Assembly (NCBI GenBank): GCA_963838795.1
Contig: CAWISL010000011.1
Location: 186,001-250,000, forward strand
Length of the DNA stretch: 64,000 bases
Source: JAIBJN01 sp963838795
GTDB taxonomy: Bacteria; Actinomycetota; Thermoleophilia; Gaiellales; Gaiellaceae
Reading direction: 5' to 3'
In this document: positions 1 to 5,837 of the stretch, in pieces
How the letters are laid out: every line of letters begins with the position of its first letter
Numbering within the stretch: the stretch's first letter is position 1
Made by a program: the position numbers and the translations under genes
Notes under the pieces: generated by a model
What the model was told of the DNA's origin: nothing
The model's input: only the letters and a program-made list of their open reading frames with translations
Database searches by the model: none

Positions 1-207
1 ACCGAGGGCACCACTGAGGGCACCGACGGCACCACCAATGGCACGGACAACACCGGCGGCGTGGACGTGGCCACGACAGGCGGTACCGAGCCGAGCGGCG
101 ACCTCCCGTTCACGGGGCTCCCGATCTGGGTACCGATCCTCCTGGCCGCGGGTCTCCTCGCGAGCGGCGGGCTCCTTCTGCGCCGCAAGCGCAGCGACGC
201 CTCGTAG
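1..207 (+). CDS. LPFTG sortase-anchored surface protein, C-terminal part
   Basis: Only the last 68 residues are in the window; the gene runs in from the left edge. What is seen is a Thr/Gly/Asn/Asp-rich low-complexity tail, the sorting motif LPFTG, a hydrophobic segment of about 20 residues (PIWVPILLAAGLLASGGLLL) and a short Arg/Lys/Ser tail. This is the classical layout of a cell-wall sorting signal. The C-terminus is nearly the same as that of the next gene (465-1136), so the two are tandem paralogous substrates. A class E-like sortase lies about 3 kb downstream. The function of the missing N-terminal part cannot be judged. Confidence 0.85.
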   Translation, partial: TEGTTEGTDGTTNGTDNTGGVDVATTGGTEPSGDLPFTGLPIWVPILLAAGLLASGGLLLRRKRSDAS

Positions 208-222
208 CCGGCAACTGATTGC

Positions 223-260
223 AACGCACCGTGGCGGCCGAGAAGCCGTCACGGTGCGTT
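223..260 (+). terminator. Hairpin terminator after the first LPFTG gene
   Basis: AACGCACCGTG pairs perfectly with CACGGTGCGTT, and five more pairs extend the stem inward to give a 16-bp stem with a 6-nt loop. It begins 15 nt after the stop codon. No clear T-run follows, as is common in high-GC actinobacteria. Confidence 0.75.
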
Positions 261-464
261 CCCATGTGGCATCCCTCGATCGAGGGACGAGCTTGGCACA
301 GGCTGCCTACCCCTAGGGCTAGTCCCCGCCGCCGTTTGCGGGGGTTCGCCCCGTCAGAGCTTGTATTTCGACCCCCGCGTGCTACAGAGCGCCTAGGGAG
401 GCTCCCCTCGGCTGCTGCGGCAACTCGGCGGAGAGGGAGACCACTAAGTCGAAGGGGAAGAGGG
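261..464 (+). promoter_or_regulatory. Possible structured 5' leader of the second LPFTG gene
   Basis: About 200 nt without a gene lie between the terminator and the start codon. Two mutually exclusive stems can be drawn: CCCCGC at 324-329 with GCGGGG at 338-343, or GGGG-TTCG-CCCC at 341-352. The latter is followed by CCCGTCAGAGC, which loosely resembles the 3' core of ydaO-type c-di-AMP riboswitches. The other conserved ydaO core elements were not found by eye, so identity is open; the region may simply hold the promoter. Confidence 0.3.
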
Positions 465-1136
465 ATGAAGCGACTATTCGTTCTGGTCGCGGCCGTGCTA
501 GCTGTTCTGGCGCTGTCCGCGGCACCGGCCCAGTCACGTGGTTCCCACGACGACGAGTGCAATCCGGATCTCGGTGCGAGCTCATGGGGCGGCGGCGGGC
601 AGTGCGACGACGAGTGCCCGGAAGTACACGCCTCGATGGGCGGCGGGCAGTGCGACGACGAGTGCCCTGACCTCCGCGCCAGCTCGATGGGCGGCGGCAA
701 GGATGACGACTGCGATGGTGGGGGGACAACCGGCGGGGACACGACCACCGGCGGTGACACGACCGGCGGTGACACGACCGGCGGGGATACCACCGGTGGT
801 GACACGACGGGCGGCGACACGACCGGCGGGGATACCACCGGGGGCGATACGACCGGCGGGGACACGACCGGCGGGGACACGACCGGCGGGGATACCACCG
901 GGGGCGATACGACCGGTGGGGACACGACCGGTGGGGACACCACCGGTGGCGGCACGACTGGCGGTGGCACGACGGGCACCGGCGGCGTGATCGGGAGCAC
1001 GACGGGCGGCTCCGGCGAGGCGGGCGGCGAGCTGCCGTTCACGGGGCTCCCGATCTGGATCCCGATCCTCCTGGCCGGGGGTCTCCTCGCAAGCGGCGCG
1101 TTTCTGGTGCGGCGCAACCGCGGCGAGGCCTCGTAG
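465..1136 (+). CDS. LPFTG sortase-anchored protein with CDDEC and GGDTT repeats
   Basis: The product has 223 residues. ATG at 465 is preceded by a purine-rich AGAGGG site and starts a clear signal peptide (residues 1-25, basic MKR, hydrophobic core, AQS cleavage region). Residues 26-85 hold three degenerate units of about 23 residues built on (C)DDEC-P-x-x-x-AS-x-GGG, rich in Cys, Asp and Glu. Residues 86-170 are a Thr/Gly tract of GGDTT repeats. The end is LPFTG, a hydrophobic segment and RRNRGEAS. Expected fate: export by Sec, then anchoring by a sortase. The acidic, Cys-bearing units could bind metal or form disulfides (inference). No enzymatic domain is seen; it may be a stalk or adhesin-like wall protein. 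Confidence 0.85.
   Translation: MKRLFVLVAAVLAVLALSAAPAQSRGSHDDECNPDLGASSWGGGGQCDDECPEVHASMGGGQCDDECPDLRASSMGGGKDDDCDGGGTTGGDTTTGGDTTGGDTTGGDTTGGDTTGGDTTGGDTTGGDTTGGDTTGGDTTGGDTTGGDTTGGDTTGGDTTGGGTTGGGTTGTGGVIGSTTGGSGEAGGELPFTGLPIWIPILLAGGLLASGAFLVRRNRGEAS
730..945 (+). repeat. 15-bp minisatellite encoding GGDTT
   Basis: Tandem copies of a 15-bp unit close to GGCGGGGACACGACC, with mostly synonymous variation (GGTGACACGACC, GGGGATACCACC). It is in frame, so copy-number change would lengthen or shorten the wall-spanning stalk without frameshift. The reverse strand gives a long Pro/Val open frame, which is a shadow. Confidence 0.9.
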
Positions 1137-1162
1137 CCGAGGGACGGCGAACGCGGTTGGAC

Positions 1163-1188
1163 ACGGGGCGGCCGAGAGGCCGCCCCGT
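1163..1188 (+). terminator. Hairpin terminator after the second LPFTG gene
   Basis: ACGGGGCGGCC, loop GAGA, GGCCGCCCCGT: an 11-bp perfect stem followed by TT. A 12-bp palindrome GACCCCGGGGTC follows at 1195-1206, just before the ribosome site of the next gene, and could be an operator. Confidence 0.85.
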
Positions 1189-1228
1189 TTGCAGGACCCC
1201 GGGGTCGTCGGTGTATAAGGAGACTGGA

Positions 1229-1768
1229 GTGCAACAACGGCTCGAGTCGAGCCGCGCAGGGCGCGCGGCGATCAGCGTCTTCATCGTCTTCACGATCGTG
1301 AGCGTCGTCGTCTGGAACTTGCCTCCCTCTGCGCTCAAAGACGACGCGCTCGCGGTCACCGGGCCCTACATCCGCGCGACTGGCCTGAGCCAGAACTGGG
1401 GAGTCTTCTCGCCGAATCCACGGCGCCATTCCCTTCTGCTCTTCGCGCGCGTGCGCTACGCCGACGGAAGCGAGGAGGTTCTCTCGTCTCCCCGCGGCGG
1501 GCGCGTGGTCGGTGGCTACTGGGACTACCGTTGGAGGAAGTGGGCGGAGTGGACGAGCACCGACGAGCACAGCGACCTCTGGCTGCCCGCGGCCGACTGG
1601 TTCGCCAGGCGCGCTCGCGCCCAGGGTCGCGATCCCGTCAGCGTGACCCTCGTTCGGCGCTGGCGCGACCTCCTCCCACCCGGTCCCGGGCCGAGCAGAG
1701 GGGAATGGCAGGAGTACGCCTTCTACACGTACGAGGTGCCGGGCGTCAGCGAGGAGGAAGCCCGGTGA
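1229..1768 (+). CDS. DUF5819-like membrane-anchored protein
   Basis: The product has 179 residues. GTG at 1229 is chosen because AAGGAG lies at 1217-1222; longer in-frame starts would run through the terminator. One membrane segment (about residues 12-32) leads to a soluble domain. The motif NWGVFSPNP near residue 60 resembles the WxLFAPNP signature I recall for DUF5819 proteins, which often sit beside HTTM proteins. The stop overlaps the start of the HTTM gene (GTGA), so the two are translationally coupled. The likely role is accessory to the HTTM protein on the membrane; no catalytic motif is recognised and the family assignment is from memory. Confidence 0.65.
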   Translation: MQQRLESSRAGRAAISVFIVFTIVSVVVWNLPPSALKDDALAVTGPYIRATGLSQNWGVFSPNPRRHSLLLFARVRYADGSEEVLSSPRGGRVVGGYWDYRWRKWAEWTSTDEHSDLWLPAADWFARRARAQGRDPVSVTLVRRWRDLLPPGPGPSRGEWQEYAFYTYEVPGVSEEEAR

Positions 1769-2712
1769 CGAGGGCGCTCGAGACCTGGGAGCGGTTCTGG
1801 TTCAAAGACGTGGAGACGTCCACTTTCGCTCTCTTCAGGATCGTCTTCGGCGTCGTGGTCGTCGCATGGACGATCTCTCTCGCCCCGGCGCTGTACTCGT
1901 TCTTCGGCGACGGCGGCATCCTCCCAAACCACCCCGACGGGGACGCCGGCTCCTGGGGGCTCCTTCAGCTCGATTCCGGCCCCGCTGCCGTCACGGCCCT
2001 CTACCTGCTTCTCCTCGTCGGCGCGTTGTGTCTCGTGTTCGGCTTCAAGACCCGCCTCGCGGCCGTCGTCGTGTTCGCGTGCCTTGTCTCGTTCGCCCGC
2101 CGAGATCCGTGGGTGCTGAACTCCGGCGACCTGCTGGTCATCGTGCTGTCCTTCTACCTGATGCTCGCACCTGCGGGTGCCGCGCTGTCCGTCGACCGCT
2201 GGCTCCAGGCGAAGTCTCGGTTTTGGGAATTTCCGGCGCGCTCCCTCTGGCCGCTTCGCTTGATCCAGGTTCAGGTCAGCCTGCTCTACTTCTTCGCCGT
2301 CTGGGCGAAGCTCCGCGGCGAGACGTGGAACGACGGGACGGCCGTCTCGTATGCCTGGAAGATCGAGGACCTCGAGCGGTTCCCGGTTCCGGACTTCGTC
2401 ACCGATTCGCTCCTCCTCGTGAACCTCGTGACGTACGGAACGCTGGCGGTCGAGCTGGCGCTCGCGATTCTCGTCTGGAACGGGAAGCTCCGGCCATGGG
2501 TGCTGCTCCTCGGCGTGGCGCTGCACCTCGGCATCGACTACGCGGTTCGCGTCGGCTTCTTCAGCTACGCGGCCCTCGTCGCCTACATCGCCTTCCTTCC
2601 GCCCGAGACGGTGAGCACCTGGGTCTACCGCCTGCGCGATCGGACGGCCAGGAGCCGGTTCGCGTGGCTCGTTCCTCGGGTCGAGCCCGTCGAGCCAGGA
2701 GGGGGCTCGTGA
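1765..2712 (+). CDS. HTTM-domain membrane protein (vitamin K gamma-carboxylase-like)
   Basis: The product has 315 residues with about six to eight hydrophobic segments. The start of the domain (FALFRIVFGVVVVAW), the periplasmic DGGILP segment, the FxxKTRLA loop and the LLYFFAVWAKLRGETWNDG segment match the HTTM (horizontally transferred transmembrane) family, which includes vitamin K-dependent gamma-carboxylase. In bacteria the substrates of most HTTM proteins are unknown. GTG at 1765 overlaps the stop of the upstream gene, and its own stop overlaps the downstream DCC gene, so three genes form a tight unit. Neighbouring Cys/Glu-rich surface proteins and a thiol oxidoreductase make protein modification at the membrane an attractive guess, but no carboxylase activity can be claimed from sequence. 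Confidence 0.85.
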   Translation: MTRALETWERFWFKDVETSTFALFRIVFGVVVVAWTISLAPALYSFFGDGGILPNHPDGDAGSWGLLQLDSGPAAVTALYLLLLVGALCLVFGFKTRLAAVVVFACLVSFARRDPWVLNSGDLLVIVLSFYLMLAPAGAALSVDRWLQAKSRFWEFPARSLWPLRLIQVQVSLLYFFAVWAKLRGETWNDGTAVSYAWKIEDLERFPVPDFVTDSLLLVNLVTYGTLAVELALAILVWNGKLRPWVLLLGVALHLGIDYAVRVGFFSYAALVAYIAFLPPETVSTWVYRLRDRTARSRFAWLVPRVEPVEPGGGS

Positions 2713-3134
2713 GCGAGGCGGTCGTCCTCTACGACGCGGACTGCGGCTTCTGCCGCTGGGCGATCGATAAGCTGCTGGTCTGGGACCGGGCGGGGAGGCT
2801 ACGCGCCGCGGCCCTCCAGGGCCCGGAGGCCGACCGGCTGCTGCCCGGGCTGAGCGAGGAGGCGAAGATGGCATCCTGGCATCTCGTGGTCGACGAAAAC
2901 GTCTACTCGGGCGGCGCTGTCGCGGCACCGCTCCTCCGTCTCCTTCCCGGCGGCCGGCCCTTCGCACCCGTTGTAGCGGCGTTCCCGGGGCTGAGCGAAC
3001 GGGCCTACCGCCTTGTGTCGGGAAATCGAGATCGCTTCGGTCGTCTGGCGGGAGCGCGCTGCGCTGTCGATCCCGGGCGCCGCCGACGAGCGACGGTCGA
3101 AAACGGCGACGACACCGGGGAGCGTGGTTCGTGA
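2709..3134 (+). CDS. DCC-family thiol-disulfide oxidoreductase-like protein (DUF393)
   Basis: The product has 141 residues. It opens with VVLYDADCGFC (residues 5-15), the DxxCxxC motif that defines the DCC/DUF393 family, a thioredoxin-fold group thought to act in thiol redox chemistry. No signal peptide is seen, so it is probably cytoplasmic or at the inner face of the membrane. GTG at 2709 overlaps the HTTM stop, and its own stop overlaps the sortase start. HTTM and DCC proteins are known to co-occur and to be fused, and the pairing recalls the redox cycle that recharges vitamin K for the carboxylase (analogy only). The C-terminal 25 residues are Arg-rich and poorly conserved in appearance. 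Confidence 0.8.
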   Translation: MSEAVVLYDADCGFCRWAIDKLLVWDRAGRLRAAALQGPEADRLLPGLSEEAKMASWHLVVDENVYSGGAVAAPLLRLLPGGRPFAPVVAAFPGLSERAYRLVSGNRDRFGRLAGARCAVDPGRRRRATVENGDDTGERGS

Positions 3135-3844
3135 ACCGCCGGCGCCTCGGCTTCGTTCTTGCCGGGATCGGCGTCCTCGTGATGGCGTACTCGGCCACCG
3201 TCGTCCTCTGGCGTGACCCCGCGACGGACCTGTACGCGCGGTGGAAGCAGCACACGCTCAGCGAGGCTCTCGACGAGGCCTTCGCCGAGCAGAAACCGCT
3301 CGTCGCCACCCCCGTCAGCGAGTCGGCGGACGGGGAGCCGACCGAGGAGGAGCGGCTGGCGGCCGAGAAACTCGCCGTCGCCCGCGCCGCGAACGAGCTG
3401 CACGCGAAGCTGAAGCTCGGGAAGGCGCTCGGTCGGCTCACGGTTCCCCGCATGGGATTGAAGGCCGTCTTCGTGCACGGAACTCGCTGGGGCGCGGACC
3501 TCTCCCAGGGGCCGGGGCACTTTCCGCAGACCTCGCTCCCGGGCGTCGGGAGGACCATGGCGATCGCCGGGCACCGGACGACTTTCGGCGCGCCGTTCCG
3601 GCACATCGACTCGCTGCGTCGGGGTGACGCGATCACGGTGGCCATGCCGTACGCGACCTTCCACTACCGGGTCTTCGAGCACGAGATCGTCGACAACGAG
3701 AACTGGAGCATCATCCGCGATCGCGGCTTCGACACGCTCGTCCTCTCCGCCTGCCATCCGCTCTACAGCGCGAAGCAGCGGTGGATCGTGTACGCGCGCC
3801 TCAAGCAGGTCGATCCGGCCGGCGGCACGCCCTACGCCGTCTGA
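3131..3844 (+). CDS. Class E-like sortase
   Basis: The product has 237 residues. An N-terminal membrane anchor (about residues 7-27) is followed by a Glu-rich linker and a sortase fold starting near residue 99. Catalytic residues are visible: His148 in AGHRTTFG, Cys208 in LSACHP and Arg217 in KQRWIVYA. It would cut at the sorting motif of exported proteins and transfer them to the peptidoglycan precursor. The obvious substrates are the two LPFTG proteins upstream; typical class E enzymes prefer LAxTG, so LPFTG use would be a variation. GTG at 3131 overlaps the preceding stop, which makes it the last gene of the DUF5819-like/HTTM/DCC/sortase run. Confidence 0.88.
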   Translation: MNRRRLGFVLAGIGVLVMAYSATVVLWRDPATDLYARWKQHTLSEALDEAFAEQKPLVATPVSESADGEPTEEERLAAEKLAVARAANELHAKLKLGKALGRLTVPRMGLKAVFVHGTRWGADLSQGPGHFPQTSLPGVGRTMAIAGHRTTFGAPFRHIDSLRRGDAITVAMPYATFHYRVFEHEIVDNENWSIIRDRGFDTLVLSACHPLYSAKQRWIVYARLKQVDPAGGTPYAV

Positions 3845-3849
3845 GAACG

Positions 3850-4145
3850 CCGGGCGTCCCGAGCCAGACTAGTCCTCTGGCCAGTACCCGAAAGGGGCAC
3901 GCCGCGCTTTCCTCCGAAGCACGACCTGCGGCAACGGGGGAGGCAATGAGGGGAATCGCTCGAACCGCGGTGCTGGCCGCGACGCGCGACATCGCCGACG
4001 CACTGGTGCGGCCGGTGCGACCCCGCGCGCAGGGAGCGTGGCCCGCGAAGCCTTCCTCGCGGGGCCCACGAGCTCGTCCGTCGAGCTGGGGACGGATGAG
4101 ACCCGAACCGGGGGCGGCGCTCACGGCTCGAGCGACGCCCCCGGC
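3850..4145 (+). ncRNA. Candidate structured non-coding RNA or long 3' UTR
   Basis: About 330 nt without a convincing gene lie between the sortase and the next gene. The stretch holds several strong stems: GCCGC/GCGGC at 3901-3932, a long hairpin at 4037-4070 (CGTGG-CCCGCGA with TCGCGGG-GCCCACG, loop of about 8 nt) and the terminator at 4110-4142. A frame at 3946-4164 (72 aa, start MRGIARTAVL) has a good GGGGAGG site but runs through the terminator stem and has no recognisable domain. No match to tmRNA, SRP RNA or RNase P features was seen. It may be an RNA gene or an untranslated tail of the sortase operon. Confidence 0.35.
4110..4142 (+). terminator. Strong hairpin terminator, possibly bidirectional
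   Basis: GGGGGCGGCGCT pairs with AGCGACGCCCCC (7 pairs, one mismatch, 4 pairs) around a 9-nt loop. It lies between the sortase operon and the convergent glycosylase gene and could end transcription from both sides. Confidence 0.7.
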
Positions 4146-4174
4146 CAGAGCTTCCTGGGCCTGACGTCGGCCTG

Positions 4175-4999
4175 TCAGGTGGGCTTGGCGAGCAGGTAGA
4201 CGCTCGCCAGGCCCGCCCACTCGCCGTACGGCTCGAGCAGCCGGCGGGTGTCCTCGGGCTCGGCCCGGCGGCCGAGAAGCGAGGCGCAGAGCTTGACCAG
4301 CCCGAGATCCCCGATCAGGCCCTGCTCGTAGCGGCCGAGGCCGTAAAGGCACATCATCCCTGCCGACCACGGCCCCAGCCCTCGCTCTCGCTCGATGCGC
4401 GCCACGGCCGCGGGGGTCTCGACGACGCGCAGGCGCTCCACGTCCCACTCGCGCGACAGCCGTACGAGGGCGGTGGCCTTCCGCGAGACGAGCCCCTGGC
4501 GTGCGAGCTCGGCCGGCGCCAGCCCGCCGAAGGTCGCTCTGGTCGGAGGCAGGAAGAGGTCGCCGAGCGGCGTGCCGAGCGTTCGGATCAGTCGGGCCTC
4601 GAGCTGTCGCGCGGCGCGCGCCTGGATCAGCTGGCCGCAGACGGCCTTCAGGAGCGAATGCGTGACCGTCGCGGTCCGCAGGGGACGCATGCCTCGCAGG
4701 CTGCGAACGGCGCGACCGATCAGCGGGTCGGCGGCGAAGCGTTCGACGAACGAGGTGTGATCCGCGTCGGCGGCGAGCACGAAGCGCAGCCGGTCGAGCG
4801 CCTCCGCAGGCTCTGCGCTCTCGATCGCGACGGCCAGGCTGCCGTCGGAACGCTGCCGCACGCGGGCGAGCGCCGGTTGCCCGGCGGCCTCAAAGGCGAC
4901 CGTCAGGACGCCGTCCCTGAAGCGCCGTGTGGTGTCGCTTCTGAGCCGGGCCGAGAGCGCCAGCGAGTACGGCGCGCGAGGGACGATGGTCGTCTCCAT
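4175..4999 (-). CDS. HhH-GPD family DNA glycosylase, AlkA-like
   Basis: The product has 274 residues from ATG at 4999 (a GTG two codons upstream is possible). The N-terminal third resembles the AlkA N-domain. The C-terminal half carries the helix-hairpin-helix and Gly/Pro-rich loop (RERGLGPWSAGMMCLYGLG), followed by the expected catalytic Asp in IGDLGLVK. Such enzymes remove alkylated purines by cleaving the N-glycosidic bond at the start of base excision repair. It reads toward the sortase operon and shares the terminator region with it. Length and motif order are normal for AlkA-type glycosylases. The exact substrate range cannot be set. Confidence 0.8.
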   Translation of the reverse strand: METTIVPRAPYSLALSARLRSDTTRRFRDGVLTVAFEAAGQPALARVRQRSDGSLAVAIESAEPAEALDRLRFVLAADADHTSFVERFAADPLIGRAVRSLRGMRPLRTATVTHSLLKAVCGQLIQARAARQLEARLIRTLGTPLGDLFLPPTRATFGGLAPAELARQGLVSRKATALVRLSREWDVERLRVVETPAAVARIERERGLGPWSAGMMCLYGLGRYEQGLIGDLGLVKLCASLLGRRAEPEDTRRLLEPYGEWAGLASVYLLAKPT

Positions 5000-5097
5000 G
5001 ATCACCGCGCGAGCTTACCCCTACCGCTCGACGACCAAGCGGCGAATCGAGGATGAGTCGACTAGCCGGTCCTGCTGGCCTCCCGGAAGAGGCGCGG

Positions 5098-5643
5098 CTA
5101 ATGGCGCGCGCCGAACTCGGCCGCGACGATGGTGACGTCGTCCCAGGAGGCGTAATAGCCGCGCGGGTCGCGGACGTGGACGGCGCCGACGCCGATGTTG
5201 CGCCAGGCGGGATTGAGGATGTTCGCGCGGTGGCCGGGGCTCGCCAGCCACCGGCTCATCGTCCCCGAAGCGGAGATGCTGGGCGCCCCCCACGCGAGGT
5301 TCTCGCCGGCGCTCCAGGACGAGTAGCCGGGGCCGGGCCAGTGCCAGCGGATCCAGGTCGAGAACGCGGTCCAGGTGGTCGCGCGCGTCGGGGTGTAGAG
5401 CTCGTGGCGGAAGTAGCTCGCGGCCGCCATCGACTTCGCATGACCGTCCGCGGCCTCGTCCAGGCGGGAGACGACCGAGAGCTGCCGCAGGCCGTGGCTT
5501 CGCCGGACGGTGTTGATCCTGGAGACGAGGGCGTCCTCGAGCGAGTCCCGGTCGCTCATCGTCTGCGCGCCGGCCGGGGTCGGCGCAGCCAGCGCCAGGA
5601 ACGCGAGCGCCGCCACGAGAACGGGCGAGAGCCTCCTCCTCAT
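5098..5643 (-). CDS. Secreted CAP (SCP/YkwD-like) domain protein
   Basis: The product has 181 residues. ATG at 5643 is chosen because it opens a signal peptide (MRRR, hydrophobic core to about residue 27, AGA-Q cleavage). The mature part holds the bacterial CAP signature: VSRINTVRRSHGL near the start, HAKSMAAASYFRHE, GENLAWG and WLASPGHRANILNPAWRNIGVG. Bacterial YkwD-like proteins are extracellular and of unclear biochemical role; some act on cell-wall or lipid ligands. It is monocistronic, divergent from clpC, with about 195 nt of spacer that would hold both promoters. Confidence 0.88.
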   Translation of the reverse strand: MRRRLSPVLVAALAFLALAAPTPAGAQTMSDRDSLEDALVSRINTVRRSHGLRQLSVVSRLDEAADGHAKSMAAASYFRHELYTPTRATTWTAFSTWIRWHWPGPGYSSWSAGENLAWGAPSISASGTMSRWLASPGHRANILNPAWRNIGVGAVHVRDPRGYYASWDDVTIVAAEFGARH

Positions 5644-5837
5644 AGTCCAACGATCGACGGATGCACGGGCTCGCGCGTCCCCCGAAGGGGGCACCCCGAA
5701 CGAGCCATGCGGCGCTGCGAAAATTGCCTCTCTAAAGCCTTCGTCGCAGAGCCGATACGGACTCCATGACGCGCGCGGGCACCCGGGACAGGTTCGGTAC
5801 CATAGGTCCGGCTGTCGAGCCGAAAGGATTCTGAAGC

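Noticed and set aside
730..945. Possible CRISPR array
   Set aside because: The 15-bp units are directly tandem without spacers and encode a protein repeat. No CRISPR array or cas gene was seen in the window.
110..1570. Long minus-strand open frame with Pro/Val-Ser repeats opposite the GGDTT tract
   Set aside because: It is the mirror of the minisatellite; no ribosome site or domain, and the plus strand has a clear signal peptide and sorting signal.
3946..4164. 72-residue frame with a good ribosome site
   Set aside because: It runs through a strong terminator hairpin, has Arg/Pro-rich shadow-like composition and no recognisable domain.
5707..5769. 20-residue frame MRRCENCLSKAFVAEPIRTP before clpC
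   Set aside because: It has a CxxC and could be a leader peptide, but has no ribosome site and no support beyond an open frame.
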